DNA from: an uncultured Winogradskyella sp.
Lineage (GTDB): Bacteria; Bacteroidota; Bacteroidia; Flavobacteriales; Flavobacteriaceae
DNA: 64,000 bases
Direction: 5' to 3'
NCBI RefSeq assembly: GCF_947501905.1
Contig: NZ_CANMXL010000001.1
Location: forward strand, 496,001 to 560,000
A program made the position numbers and the translations under genes. Shown here piece by piece: positions 1 to 9,288 of this stretch (within the stretch, counting starts at the first letter, position 1; every line of letters begins with the position of its first letter). Below the pieces are notes generated by a model, which ran no database searches, had not been told where the DNA came from, and was given only the letters and a program-made list of their open reading frames with translations.

Positions 1-1
1 T

Positions 2-2200
2 TCTAATGCTTTTAGTTTTGACATTGAACATTACGAACTTAACAATAGTGCCTTTACTTATATTGACCAAGGTGCAAATACCAACCTTTATGTAACAGAG
101 GTAAATCATAAAGGCAATGGTATTTTTTCTGGTGGCCTTTCTGAACTAGACACTAATACAGAAGCTAGAATTAGTCTTTCTGTTGATAGCACAGAATATT
201 TAAGCAATAATAGTATAAAACTAGATGCGTTAATTGATTTAGACTTAGAACAAAACAAGTATACATTTAAAGAAAATAAAGGTTTTATTAATGCATTACC
301 ACTCGAATTTCAAGGTTTTGTTCAACTGGTAGAAAAAGGTCAAGACATTGATATTAGTTTCAAAAATCCTGAGGCCTCTTTTAAAGACTTTTTAGCTGTA
401 ATTCCTAAGAACTACACAAAAGATATTGCTAATGTAGAAACTACTGGAGATTTCACTGTAAATGGCATTATAAAAGGCCTTGTTTCTGATGAAACAATTC
501 CTCATTTAGATATCAATATCAATTCTAATAATGCGTCTTTTAAATATCCTGAATTACCAAAAAAAGTTGAAAATATAATTATTGACGCTTCTGTAAAAAA
601 CAATACTGGAAATGTTGATGATACGTTTGTAGATATTAATACACTCAACTTTAAAATTGACGAAGATGTTTTTAAATCTGAAGCGCATATAAAGAATTTG
701 ACTAAAAATATGTTAGTTAATGCCAATCTAGATGGTGTTTTAAATTTGGCAAATATCACTAAAGCCTATCCTGTTGAATTAGACAATCAGTTAAGTGGAA
801 TTTTAAAAGGAAAACTCAATACTTCCTTTGACATGAACGCTATAGAAACCAATGCTTATCAACGTATAAAAAACAACGGAACTATTTCTGTTGAAAATTT
901 CATCTTTTCGTCAGAAGATATTGTAAATCCTATACAAATTAATACAGCAGATTTAAGCTTAAAACCTGGAATGGTAACACTAAACAAGTTTGAAGCGCAA
1001 ACAGGAAAAAGTGACTTATACGCTACTGGTGTTATTAATAATCTTCTGGGGTTTCTACTGAGTGACAAGAAACTTCAAGGTGATTTTAAAGTCACATCGG
1101 ACAACTTTGTGGTTTCGGACTTTATGGTTGAGAATGAAGCGGCTTCAGAGACTTCAAATAAAACTACATCAGATTCCGAGTCATTGAAAATTCCTAACTT
1201 CTTGGATTGCGTTATTCATGCTAATGCACAAAACGTTGTTTATGACAATTTAAACCTAAAAAAGGTAAGTGGAAAATTGAGAATAAAAGACCAAAACGCA
1301 AGCCTTAGTAACATGACCACAGATTTATTTGATGGTAAACTCGGAATTTCTGGAAATGTCTCTACAAAGGATAAAAAACCAAAATTTGATATGGAATTGG
1401 CCATGCAACAGTTTGATATCTCTCAATCTTTTAAAGAGCTTGAATTGCTTAAAGCCTTGGCACCAATTGCAAAAGTTGTTCAGGGAAAACTCAACTCTAC
1501 TGTAAAGCTAAATGGCCTTTTAGATGAAAATTTTTCGCCAGACTTAAGCACAATATCTGGTAATGCATTGGCTGAATTATTAACTACAAAGTTATCTACC
1601 TCTCAAAGTAAAATTCTTGAAGGACTTGGTTCTAAATTCGATTTTATAGATTTTCAAGACTTAGATTTAAAAGATTTGAAAACCAAATTGAGTTTCGATA
1701 ACGGTCAAGTTTCAGTAAAACCATTTACTATAAATTATAAAGACATTCCTATAGAAATTTCCGGAACTCATAGTTTATCAAATACTATGAACTATAGTGC
1801 TATATTACAGGTACCCGCAAAATACTTAGGTAATGATGTTAATAATCTGATTGAGAAAATAAATGACACTGAGGTCAATAAAATAACTATTCCAGTGACT
1901 GCAAATATTGGCGGGACATTTACAAAACCAAATATTACCACCGACCTGTCAAGTGGTGTTGCAAATCTCACAAAACAACTTATTGAAATTCAGAAACAAA
2001 AATTAATAGATAAAGGGTCGGATAAAGTTAATGATTTATTAGGTGGAATATTAGGCGGTACCACTACAAATCCTAAAGACTCAACCCAACTCGATTCTTC
2101 AACTACAAAACCTAAAGACCCTGTAAAAGATGGTGTAAAATCTATACTTGGCGGACTTTTAAATAAGAAGAAAAAAGCAAAAGATAGTACAGACAATTAA
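2..2200 (+). CDS. AsmA-like family protein, 5' end outside the window (partial)
   Basis: The frame is open from base 2, so the gene enters from upstream; 732 residues are visible. The first internal ATG, at 698, is not the start because the same frame continues upstream without a stop. The protein is a long series of beta-strand repeats alternating Asn/Lys/Thr-rich strands with motifs such as SGNVSTKDKKPKFDMELAM, followed by a low-complexity Gly/Leu and Lys/Thr/Asp tail (about the last 60 residues). This matches the AsmA-like C-terminal region, the repeating beta-groove family thought to move phospholipids between the two membranes. The signal anchor expected at the N-terminus is off the edge. 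No terminator is obvious before rpsU. Family call is fairly sure; the exact role is inferred. Confidence 0.75.
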   Translation, partial: SNAFSFDIEHYELNNSAFTYIDQGANTNLYVTEVNHKGNGIFSGGLSELDTNTEARISLSVDSTEYLSNNSIKLDALIDLDLEQNKYTFKENKGFINALPLEFQGFVQLVEKGQDIDISFKNPEASFKDFLAVIPKNYTKDIANVETTGDFTVNGIIKGLVSDETIPHLDININSNNASFKYPELPKKVENIIIDASVKNNTGNVDDTFVDINTLNFKIDEDVFKSEAHIKNLTKNMLVNANLDGVLNLANITKAYPVELDNQLSGILKGKLNTSFDMNAIETNAYQRIKNNGTISVENFIFSSEDIVNPIQINTADLSLKPGMVTLNKFEAQTGKSDLYATGVINNLLGFLLSDKKLQGDFKVTSDNFVVSDFMVENEAASETSNKTTSDSESLKIPNFLDCVIHANAQNVVYDNLNLKKVSGKLRIKDQNASLSNMTTDLFDGKLGISGNVSTKDKKPKFDMELAMQQFDISQSFKELELLKALAPIAKVVQGKLNSTVKLNGLLDENFSPDLSTISGNALAELLTTKLSTSQSKILEGLGSKFDFIDFQDLDLKDLKTKLSFDNGQVSVKPFTINYKDIPIEISGTHSLSNTMNYSAILQVPAKYLGNDVNNLIEKINDTEVNKITIPVTANIGGTFTKPNITTDLSSGVANLTKQLIEIQKQKLIDKGSDKVNDLLGGILGGTTTNPKDSTQLDSSTTKPKDPVKDGVKSILGGLLNKKKKAKDSTDN

Positions 2201-2272
2201 TTACTAGAGACATAGCAAATCAATTTGCAACAAATTATTTGTACATAATTATATTTATTTAATAAAAGATAT

Positions 2273-2280
2273 TATCTTTG
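2273..2280 (+). promoter_or_regulatory. Candidate rpsU promoter (-7 element TATCTTTG)
   Basis: TATCTTTG matches the Bacteroidota TAnnTTTG -7 box and lies 39 nt before the rpsU ATG. No TTG sits at the usual 19-21 nt upstream, so the -33 element is weak. Just upstream lie two short palindromes, 2216-2227 (CAAAT/ATTTG) and 2230-2242 (ACAAAT/ATTTGT). Confidence 0.45.
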
Positions 2281-2319
2281 CCAACTCTTTAGTAAAATAG
2301 ACAATAGAATATTACAGAT

Positions 2320-2514
2320 ATGATTAAAATAGAAATCAAAGAAGGCGAAAACATAGAAAGAGCTCTTAAAAGATATAAGCGTAAGCACAGAAATGTACAA
2401 ATTATGCAAAACTTAAGAGAGTCTCGTTATTTTACAAAACCTTCTGTAAAGCGTAGAAGAGAGATTCAAAAAGCTTCTTACATACAAGGTTTAAGAGACG
2501 CAGAAAACATATAA
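2320..2514 (+). CDS. rpsU: 30S ribosomal protein S21
   Basis: This 64-residue, strongly basic protein is small-subunit ribosomal protein S21, which contacts the 16S rRNA 3' region near the anti-Shine-Dalgarno. The N-terminus (MIKIEIKEGENIERALKRYK) and the basic motif KPSVKRRREIQKA around residues 41-53 are typical of the Bacteroidota form, and the length is normal. It stands alone, with its own candidate promoter at 2273 and a strong hairpin terminator 20 nt after the stop. That suits a highly expressed single-gene unit. Many Bacteroidota use little Shine-Dalgarno recognition, and S21 has been implicated in occluding the 16S tail in that phylum. The identification is secure. Confidence 0.96.
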   Translation: MIKIEIKEGENIERALKRYKRKHRNVQIMQNLRESRYFTKPSVKRRREIQKASYIQGLRDAENI

Positions 2515-2533
2515 GTTATCTTAATATATACTT

Positions 2534-2560
2534 AAAGCGACCAAATTGGTCGCTTTTTTT
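2534..2560 (+). terminator. Rho-independent terminator after rpsU
   Basis: An 11-bp stem, aaagcgaccaa (2534-2544) paired with ttggtcgcttt (2546-2556), is followed by a T run. It lies 20 nt downstream of the rpsU stop. Confidence 0.9.
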
Positions 2561-2605
2561 ATGTCCAAACTGTAAGGTTTAAAAAGTGATAGCTACAAAG
2601 TTGCT

Positions 2606-3235
2606 ATGATACTTTTATACCTCTTATTAGGAATTATTACATCTATAATTGGCGCCTTACCATTAGGTGCTTCTAATATTGTAGTTATAAATACAACTAT
2701 AAAACAAAACTTGAGATTAGCAATGAAAATTGCTATAACCGCAGGAATAGCAGAAGTTATACTGTCTTATTATGCTTTAAACTATAATATGTTAGTTAAA
2801 GATTTTTTTATGAGTAATCAATGGCTTCAAGTTTTAATAGCAATAGTTTTATTAGGCATCGGAGGCTTACTTTTCTTCAAAAAAAGTAATTCAAAAAAAG
2901 TATCTAAAACCAGTAACTCTTTTTTAAAATCTAAATATGCAACAGGTTTTTTCTTAGGGCTATTGAATCCTCCTGTTTTAGTATATTGGTTATTAGTGTA
3001 TGGAATTATAAACAGTAATGTTGCTATGCTTTCAGTAAAATCTTCAGCAATTGTGCTCATACTCTTTTTTCTAGGAGTTTACATAGGTAAAGTTTTTACA
3101 CTATACATATATGGAAAGTTTAGTGTTTTTATGGAACGAAAATTTAAGAATGTAAATTTACTCATCAATAAAGTTACCGGTTCTTTATTGTTCACCGTAG
3201 GCGTATTACAGTTTGTGAAGTTGTATTTTATTTAG
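2606..3235 (+). CDS. LysE/RhtB-family membrane transporter
   Basis: A 209-residue very hydrophobic protein with about six membrane segments. The N-terminal segment carries the family-like GALPLGASNIVVINTT sequence, and a central hydrophilic Lys/Ser stretch (about residues 91-110) is followed by GFFLGLLNPPVLVYW, the conserved Asn-Pro loop of LysE/RhtB exporters. Members export amino acids such as lysine, homoserine or threonine, but the substrate cannot be read from sequence. The ATG at 2606 begins directly at the first membrane segment. The gene follows the rpsU terminator, so it needs its own promoter. Its stop overlaps the convergent DUF2797 stop by 4 nt (TTAG). Confidence 0.8.
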   Translation: MILLYLLLGIITSIIGALPLGASNIVVINTTIKQNLRLAMKIAITAGIAEVILSYYALNYNMLVKDFFMSNQWLQVLIAIVLLGIGGLLFFKKSNSKKVSKTSNSFLKSKYATGFFLGLLNPPVLVYWLLVYGIINSNVAMLSVKSSAIVLILFFLGVYIGKVFTLYIYGKFSVFMERKFKNVNLLINKVTGSLLFTVGVLQFVKLYFI

Positions 3236-4023
3236 ATACCAATCTCAACTACCAAACCTTCATTAGCCCTTATATTAAAAACAGTGTTATCTTCAAAAAT
3301 GAAATACTGCCCTTTTATACCTACTAATTTTCCTGAATAAGCGCCTTCTTTTTTTAGATTCAAACTTTTGGGTTTCTCAGGATATTGATTCACAGGAAAA
3401 TGAAGATGAGTCTCTTCGTTATGCTCAATAAAATAATCTTTTGCTTCAGTAGGAATATGCGATTTTAATCTTTGGCGCCACTCTTTTAAATTCTCATCTT
3501 CAATCTCATTCTTTAGCATTTTACGCCAATTGGTTTTATCGGATACAAAATCCTTAAGAGCAACTTCGGTTATCCCAGCTAAATATCTATTTGGCACCTC
3601 AACAATTTCAATAGCTTCATGTGCGCCTTGGTCTATCCAACGCGTAGGCACTTGCGCTTTACGCGTTACTCCTACTTTAACATTACTAGAGTTCGCCAGA
3701 TATACAATATGTGGTTGCAATTGCACTTTCTTTTCGTATTCTAAATCTCTGTCTTCTTTTCCTAAATGTGCTGTACTTAATTCTGGACGCATAATCCAAT
3801 CTCCAGCATTTGGCGTATCAAAAAAGCAGCTTTTACAAAAACCTTGACGATATATTTCTCTACTTAATCCACAATTAAGGCATTCATCTCCAACATAAGT
3901 CATCGTAATTGACTTATTAAGTAGCTGATTTACATGAATAAAATCGTTTTTAAAAACTAAATAATATTGAATCGGATCTTGAAACTCCGTCTGCATTTTA
4001 GTAAGTACACCTGTGTAAACCAT
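3232..4023 (-). CDS. DUF2797 domain-containing zinc-ribbon protein
   Basis: A 263-residue soluble protein. Cys48, Cys51, Cys63 and Cys66 (CLNC and CKSC pairs) form a likely zinc ribbon. Then come a conserved block around residues 105-135 (HIVYLANSSNVKVGVTRKAQ), reminiscent of a GIY-YIG-like fold start, and a C-terminal beta-rich part. The whole length matches DUF2797 proteins, whose function is not established. Nucleic-acid binding is plausible from the zinc ribbon but is inference only. It is transcribed towards lysE and shares its last 4 nt with it. About 100 nt separate its start from the divergent GH3 gene. Confidence 0.8.
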   Translation of the reverse strand: MVYTGVLTKMQTEFQDPIQYYLVFKNDFIHVNQLLNKSITMTYVGDECLNCGLSREIYRQGFCKSCFFDTPNAGDWIMRPELSTAHLGKEDRDLEYEKKVQLQPHIVYLANSSNVKVGVTRKAQVPTRWIDQGAHEAIEIVEVPNRYLAGITEVALKDFVSDKTNWRKMLKNEIEDENLKEWRQRLKSHIPTEAKDYFIEHNEETHLHFPVNQYPEKPKSLNLKKEGAYSGKLVGIKGQYFIFEDNTVFNIRANEGLVVEIGI

Positions 4024-4125
4024 AATAAAAATTCACTATTTTTAAAATCTAAACTTTATATAAAAAAGTTTAAGAATAACCAACTAAACAATCAAGTTGC
4101 CTTAGTGCATAAAGATAACTAATCC

Positions 4126-5640
4126 ATGCCAATTCCTATTGTAAATTCTATTGCTTCATGGTTTTTAAAAAAGCGATTCCATCAGATTGAATTGTTTTTA
4201 AAATACCCGCACGATGTACAAAACGAATTGCTTTTTGGCCTGCTAAAAACAGCTAAAGATACAGAGATTGGTAAAACGTATGATTTTGCTTCGATTAAAT
4301 CTTATGAAGATTTTAATCAGCGTTTACCTGTCGTAAACTACGAGGTTATCCAGCCACAGATAGAACGCTCACGTCTTGGCGAACAAAATATTTTTTGGCC
4401 TGGCACTATAAAATGGTTTGCAAAATCTAGTGGCACAACTAATGCAAAAAGTAAATTTATTCCAGTAAGCACTGCTTCTTTAGAAGAATGCCATTATGCG
4501 GCTGGCAAAGATTTGCTATGCATGTACCTAAACAATAATCCTGAATCTCAGTTGTTCACAGGAAAGAGCTTAAGACTTGGAGGAAGCAAAGAACTTTACA
4601 AAGAAAACGGAACTGTTTTCGGAGATTTATCAGCAATATTAATTGATAATATGCCTTTTTGGGCAGAATTTAGCAGTACTCCAAGTAGCAAAGTATCGTT
4701 GATGAGTGAATGGGAAACTAAAATGCAAGCTATTGTTGATGAAACCATAAATGAAAACGTTACAAGCTTAGCAGGTGTGCCATCTTGGATGCTAGTACTA
4801 CTAAACAATGTTTTAGAAGAAACAGGGAAAGATAGCCTTTTTGATATCTGGCCAAACTTAGAAGTTTACTTTCATGGCGGTGTGAGTTTCAATCCTTACA
4901 TAGAGCAATACCGATCTATTCTTCCTAAGAAATCATTTAAATATTATGAGATTTATAATGCTTCTGAAGGCTTTTTTGCTATTCAGGATCAAAACTATTC
5001 AGGTGATTTACTTTTGATGCTTGACTATGGTATTTTTTATGAATTTATTCCAATGGATGCCTATGGCACAAAAGAGCAGAAAGTAATTCCATTGAGCGAA
5101 GTTAAGCTTAATACCAACTATGCCGTAATCATTACCACTAATGCTGGGCTTTGGCGTTATAAAATTGGTGATACGGTAAGATTTGTAAGCTTAAATCCTT
5201 ACAGAATTAAAGTCTCTGGACGCACCAAACATCATATTAATGCTTTTGGAGAAGAGCTTATTATCGAAAATGCAGAAGATGCTCTTAAAAAAGTATGTAA
5301 ACGCACTGGTGCTGAAATTGTTGATTACACTGCTGCACCTATCTTTATGAAAGGTAAAGAAAAAGGTGCCCATGAATGGTTGATAGAATTTAAAACACCT
5401 CCAGAAAATTTTAATTATTTCTCTGAACTTTTTGACAATGCCCTTAAGGCTTTAAACTCTGATTACGAAGCCAAACGTTATAATAATATGACGCTAAATA
5501 AACCCACTATACATCAAGCACGTCATAACTTATTTTATGATTGGTTAAAACAAAATGATAAATTAGGTGGCCAACATAAGGTCCCAAGATTATCTAACAC
5601 TAGAGATTATATTGATGAGTTACTTTCGTTAAATTCTTAA
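4126..5640 (+). CDS. GH3 family acyl-adenylating enzyme (acyl-amino acid synthetase-like)
   Basis: A 504-residue protein of the GH3 superfamily, adenylate-forming enzymes best known in plants for joining amino acids to jasmonate or auxin. Visible signatures are the ATP/AMP phosphate-binding motif SSGTT at residues 101-105, a central GGVSFNPY motif near 250, the EIYNASEGFFAIQ block near 275-288, and a C-terminal domain with GRTKHHINAFGEELI around residue 365. Length is normal for bacterial members. The bacterial substrate is unknown. There is no clear partner: it is a single gene ending at a bidirectional terminator shared with clpX. Similar genes are widespread in Bacteroidota, so plant-to-bacterium transfer need not be invoked. 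Confidence 0.85.
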   Translation: MPIPIVNSIASWFLKKRFHQIELFLKYPHDVQNELLFGLLKTAKDTEIGKTYDFASIKSYEDFNQRLPVVNYEVIQPQIERSRLGEQNIFWPGTIKWFAKSSGTTNAKSKFIPVSTASLEECHYAAGKDLLCMYLNNNPESQLFTGKSLRLGGSKELYKENGTVFGDLSAILIDNMPFWAEFSSTPSSKVSLMSEWETKMQAIVDETINENVTSLAGVPSWMLVLLNNVLEETGKDSLFDIWPNLEVYFHGGVSFNPYIEQYRSILPKKSFKYYEIYNASEGFFAIQDQNYSGDLLLMLDYGIFYEFIPMDAYGTKEQKVIPLSEVKLNTNYAVIITTNAGLWRYKIGDTVRFVSLNPYRIKVSGRTKHHINAFGEELIIENAEDALKKVCKRTGAEIVDYTAAPIFMKGKEKGAHEWLIEFKTPPENFNYFSELFDNALKALNSDYEAKRYNNMTLNKPTIHQARHNLFYDWLKQNDKLGGQHKVPRLSNTRDYIDELLSLNS

Positions 5641-5790
5641 TGCGCTTAATCGTTAAAATTTACATTCTAAAAATCTATACCGAATAATTGTGTTGCTTAT
5701 CTAAAATGATTTGTGTAGGTAAATATTACATGTACATTTAAATCAAATTAACGAACCGCTTATATTATAAGTTAATTAATCCAACAATAA

Positions 5791-5818
5791 AAAACCCATG
5801 AGTTATCATGGGTTTTTA
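5791..5818. terminator. Bidirectional terminator between GH3 and clpX
   Basis: An 11-bp stem, aaaacccatga (5791-5801) with tcatgggtttt (5806-5816), and a 4-nt loop. It is flanked by A runs on the left and T runs on the right, so it can stop both convergent transcripts. The other about 150 bases between GH3 and the hairpin hold nothing I can identify. Confidence 0.85.
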
Positions 5819-5840
5819 GTTTTTATAATTACAAAAAAAC

Positions 5841-7073
5841 TTATGACACCGCCTTTAATTTCTTTAAGGTTGATTTTGTAAGTTTCTCTTCAGCATAAGT
5901 TTTTGTAACATTAAGCTTGGTTTCGTCAGAACCTGGGAGATTAAACATAGCATCAGTAAGTATTTCTTCGCAAAGCGAACGCAATCCACGAGCACCTAAC
6001 TTATATTCAATGGCTTTCCCTACAATAAATTCTAGTGCTCCATCAGTAATACTTAATTCAACCTCATCCATTTTAAACAATTTTTTATACTGCTTTACTA
6101 TGGCATTCTTAGGCTCGGTTAAAATTGCCCTTAACGTTTTGGCATCTAATGGGTCCATGTGGGTCAATACTGGTAAGCGGCCTATAATTTCAGGTATTAG
6201 CCCAAAGTCCTTTAAGTCTTTTGGAATGATATATTGGAGTATATTATCATTATCTACATTATCATCAGAATTTATAGAGCTGTAACCAATAGCTTGCATA
6301 TTTAAGCGCTTAGTAATAACACGTTCAATACCATCAAAAGCTCCTCCAGCAATAAACAAAATATGTTCAGTGTTGACCTCAATAAATTTTTGATCTGGGT
6401 GTTTACGACCTCCTTTTGGCGGAACGTTAACAACTGTTCCTTCTAACAATTTTAATAATGCTTGCTGAACACCTTCACCAGAAACATCTCTAGTTATTGA
6501 TGGGTTATCACTCTTACGAGCAATCTTATCTATCTCATCTATAAAAACAATGCCTCGCTCGGCTTTCTCTAAATTATAATCTGCAGCTTGTAATAAACGT
6601 GTTAAAATACTTTCGACATCTTCACCAACATAACCAGCCTCAGTTAATACCGTAGCATCAACAATTGCCAAAGGCACATTAAGCATCCTAGCTACAGTTT
6701 TTGCCATAAGGGTTTTACCTGTACCGGTTTGCCCAACCATAATAATATTACTCTTTTGGATTTCGATATCATCATCAGTTGGCGGCTGTAACAATCGTTT
6801 ATAGTGGTTATAAACAGCAACGGACATTACACGCTTGGTGTATTCTTGTCCGATAATATACTCATCTAAAAAAGCTTTTATTTCTTTTGGCTTTTTCAGC
6901 ATTAATTCTGCACTAAGCTCAGCGTTTGTCCCTTGCTTAGACTCCTCGATTACTATACCGTTTGCTTGTGTGATACAACGATCACAAATGTGAGCATCTA
7001 ATCCAGCAATAAGCAAATTGGTCTCTGGCTTTTTCCTACCACAAAACGAACATTCTAATTCTTCCTTTGCCAT
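5841..7073 (-). CDS. clpX: ATP-dependent Clp protease ATP-binding subunit ClpX
   Basis: A 410-residue AAA+ unfoldase that feeds substrates to ClpP. Domains in order: an N-terminal four-cysteine zinc-binding domain (CSFCGRK, later CDRC, residues 9-33); Walker A GQTGTGKT; pore loop GYVG; Walker [12 protein letters not shown]; sensor and C-terminal small domain with GARGLR near residue 365. The ClpP-docking loop reads IGY (in [10 protein letters not shown]) where Escherichia coli has IGF. It lies 53 nt downstream of clpP and is probably cotranscribed with tig and clpP, the common order tig-clpP-clpX. The ATG at 7073 starts right before the zinc domain. The call is secure. Confidence 0.97.
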   Translation of the reverse strand: MAKEELECSFCGRKKPETNLLIAGLDAHICDRCITQANGIVIEESKQGTNAELSAELMLKKPKEIKAFLDEYIIGQEYTKRVMSVAVYNHYKRLLQPPTDDDIEIQKSNIIMVGQTGTGKTLMAKTVARMLNVPLAIVDATVLTEAGYVGEDVESILTRLLQAADYNLEKAERGIVFIDEIDKIARKSDNPSITRDVSGEGVQQALLKLLEGTVVNVPPKGGRKHPDQKFIEVNTEHILFIAGGAFDGIERVITKRLNMQAIGYSSINSDDNVDNDNILQYIIPKDLKDFGLIPEIIGRLPVLTHMDPLDAKTLRAILTEPKNAIVKQYKKLFKMDEVELSITDGALEFIVGKAIEYKLGARGLRSLCEEILTDAMFNLPGSDETKLNVTKTYAEEKLTKSTLKKLKAVS

Positions 7074-7126
7074 AATCTTGTATTTCTAAATTTAGTTTAG
7101 AAATTTTTAGTCGTTATTAGTCTTTT

Positions 7127-7801
7127 TTACTTTCTTCCTAAAACTTCATCAATCATACCATACTCCAAAGCTTCTGATGATGTCATCCAATAATCACGGT
7201 CAGAATCTTTTTCAACTTGCTCGTAAGTTTTGCCTGAATGGTTAGAAATAATATCATATAATTCTTTTTTCACTTTTAAAGTTTCACGCACTGCAATCTC
7301 CATATCAGATACTTGACCTTGAGTACCACTCATTGGTTGATGAATCATAACTCTTGAGTGTTTTAATGCTGAACGCTTACCGTCATGACCAGCACATAAT
7401 AATACAGCTGCCATAGATGCAGCAATACCTGTACAAATTGTTGCAACATCTGGCTTTATAAACTGCATAGTATCGTAAATACCTAAACCTGCATACACAG
7501 AACCTCCAGGAGAATTGATATAGATTTGAACATCTTTAGAAGCATCTACACTCTGTAAGAATAGTAATTGCGCTTGAATAATATTAGCCACTTGATCATT
7601 AACGCCTGTACCTAAAAATATAATACGATCCATCATTAAACGTGAGAACACGTCAAAAATAGCAATGTTCATCTGACGCTCCTCTATAATATTTGGCGTC
7701 AAATTAGTAGGGTACATACTCTCTATAATCTTACTATAATAATTACTGTTTATTCCTTGATCTTTGGTTGCAAATTTTTCAAATTCTTTTCCGAAATCCA
7801 T
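7127..7801 (-). CDS. clpP: ATP-dependent Clp protease proteolytic subunit ClpP
   Basis: A 224-residue serine protease that forms the tetradecameric proteolytic barrel docking to ClpX. The catalytic triad is visible as Ser129 (GIAASMAA), His154 (MIHQP) and Asp203 (in SDRDYWM). The oxyanion glycine motif INSPGGSVYAG is at about 95-105. The N-terminus, about 30 residues before the ClpP core, may contain a propeptide that is autoprocessed; this is family knowledge, not shown here. It lies between tig and clpX on the same strand. A hairpin at 7833-7862 sits in the 88-nt gap after tig and could separate or process the transcripts. Confidence 0.97.
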   Translation of the reverse strand: MDFGKEFEKFATKDQGINSNYYSKIIESMYPTNLTPNIIEERQMNIAIFDVFSRLMMDRIIFLGTGVNDQVANIIQAQLLFLQSVDASKDVQIYINSPGGSVYAGLGIYDTMQFIKPDVATICTGIAASMAAVLLCAGHDGKRSALKHSRVMIHQPMSGTQGQVSDMEIAVRETLKVKKELYDIISNHSGKTYEQVEKDSDRDYWMTSSEALEYGMIDEVLGRK

Positions 7802-7832
7802 ATTCTAAATTCTGTTTGTCGTTAAAATTAAT

Positions 7833-7862
7833 AAGGCGCAAAATCTATTGATTTTACGCCTT
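7833..7862 (-). other. Hairpin in the tig-clpP gap
   Basis: aaggcg (7833-7838) pairs with cgcctt (7857-7862) and aaaatc (7840-7845) with gatttt (7850-7855), with one C/A mismatch and a 4-nt loop. No clean T run follows on the minus strand, so it is either a weak terminator or an RNA-processing or stability element. Confidence 0.5.
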
Positions 7863-7889
7863 AAAGATACAATTTATATTGCTAAATGA

Positions 7890-9212
7890 TTAACTGTAAA
7901 ATTCTTTTACAAAATCATCATAAGTAATCTCTTTTGTTTTAAGATTAGCTTCGGTTTTGTATAATTCTAAAAGCTTTTGACTCATTAATTGCTCAGACAA
8001 ACGCTTAACTTCATCCTGGTTAGATAAAATTCGTGCTGCGATATCTTCTAATTCTTTTTCTGAAGGATTCATCTGACCAAACTGTGCCATTTGACCTTTA
8101 ATCATTTCCATAGCATATGCTTTTAAATCTTCAAACTGAACTTGGAGCTTATGGTCTGTAATTAATTTTCCTTCAATTAACTGATAGCGCATACTTTTTT
8201 CAGACTTCTCGTATTCTTCTTTTGCTTGCTCTTCAGTCATTTCTTCTTCACCTGCAGTTTGCATCCATTTCTGTAAAAACTCTGCTGGTAAATCAAACTT
8301 TGTGTTATCTACTAAATACTCAGTAACATCATTTAATAGTTTCTGGTCACCTTGCTGTGAAAATTGCTTTTCAGAATCTTCTTTGATTTTTGCTTTTAAT
8401 TCAGTTACAGAAGTAACAGTACCTTTCCCAAATAACTTATCGAATAACTCTTGATCTAAATCTGCTAATTCTCTCTCGTTGATTTCAGAAACCTCAAAGG
8501 CAACTTCTACATTTAAGTCATGAGCATCATCATGAGACACTTTTAAGAACGTCATTAAATCATGTGCGTCATTAAAAAGATTCTTCGTTTTTACAGTAAT
8601 AACATCACCGGCTTTAGCCCCAATAAATTTCTTAGGATTTGTTTTTCCTTTTAATTTATCTAAAGTAATTGTTGCTACATTATCGATACCAGCATCTTCG
8701 TTAGTAAACTTTCCTGTAATTTCTGAAGCTTCAGTTGCTTCAGTCTGAGAAATTATTTTACCGTATTGTTTTTGGATATGCTTAACTTGATTCTCAATCA
8801 TCTTATCATCAGCAACAATACTATAATGTGTAATTGCTTTTTTACCTTTAAGCTTAACATCAAACTTTGGCGCTAAACCTAGCTCGAACTCAAAAGAAAA
8901 GTCATCAGAATTCCAATCTAAATCATCTTGCGCTTTTGGTAAAGGATTACCTAAAACATCTAGTTTTTCTTCTACTAAATACTTACCAATAGCATCTTGT
9001 AATAATTTATTAACCTCATCTACCAAAACAGCTTGTCCGTATTGTTTTTTAACCATACCCATTGGCACATGACCTTTTCTAAAACCAGGAATGTTTGCTG
9101 TTTTACGATAATCTGATAAGATTTTCTCTACTTTATCACTGTAATCAGCTTTAGCGATATCTACTTTTACAACTGCGTTTAACGCATCGATGTCTTCTCT
9201 TGTAATATTCAT
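7890..9212 (-). CDS. tig: Trigger factor (ribosome-associated chaperone)
   Basis: A 440-residue chaperone that binds near the ribosomal exit tunnel. The N-terminal ribosome-binding signature GFRKGHVPMGMVKKQYG is at about residues 43-59, followed by a divergent FKBP-like prolyl isomerase region (about 150-250) and the long helical C-terminal chaperone arms. I start it at the ATG at 9212 (MNITREDIDALNA). The frame extends 17 codons upstream to a GTG, but a near-consensus promoter at 9238-9268 lies inside that extension, so transcription begins only about 20 nt before 9212. It is first in a tig-clpP-clpX group, coupling folding to proteolysis. Confidence 0.95.
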   Translation of the reverse strand: MNITREDIDALNAVVKVDIAKADYSDKVEKILSDYRKTANIPGFRKGHVPMGMVKKQYGQAVLVDEVNKLLQDAIGKYLVEEKLDVLGNPLPKAQDDLDWNSDDFSFEFELGLAPKFDVKLKGKKAITHYSIVADDKMIENQVKHIQKQYGKIISQTEATEASEITGKFTNEDAGIDNVATITLDKLKGKTNPKKFIGAKAGDVITVKTKNLFNDAHDLMTFLKVSHDDAHDLNVEVAFEVSEINERELADLDQELFDKLFGKGTVTSVTELKAKIKEDSEKQFSQQGDQKLLNDVTEYLVDNTKFDLPAEFLQKWMQTAGEEEMTEEQAKEEYEKSEKSMRYQLIEGKLITDHKLQVQFEDLKAYAMEMIKGQMAQFGQMNPSEKELEDIAARILSNQDEVKRLSEQLMSQKLLELYKTEANLKTKEITYDDFVKEFYS

Positions 9213-9237
9213 TGTAATACAATCTAAAATTGGGGTG

Positions 9238-9268
9238 CAAAAATACACATTTTTTTGCAACACAGCAA
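9238..9268 (-). promoter_or_regulatory. Promoter for tig (TTG-N20-TATTTTTG)
   Basis: On the minus strand TTG (9268-9266), a 20-nt spacer and TATTTTTG (9245-9238) match the Bacteroidota sigma-factor consensus. Transcription would start near 9231, leaving a leader of about 20 nt before the tig ATG. Confidence 0.75.
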
Positions 9269-9288
9269 TAGTTTCAAGCTATTGATTT

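Noticed and set aside
4126-5640. GH3 gene as a recent transfer from plants
   Set aside because: Codon and base composition look like its neighbours, and the family is broadly present in Bacteroidota.
5917-6285. 122-residue plus-strand open frame
   Set aside because: Lies entirely antisense to clpX, which is certain.
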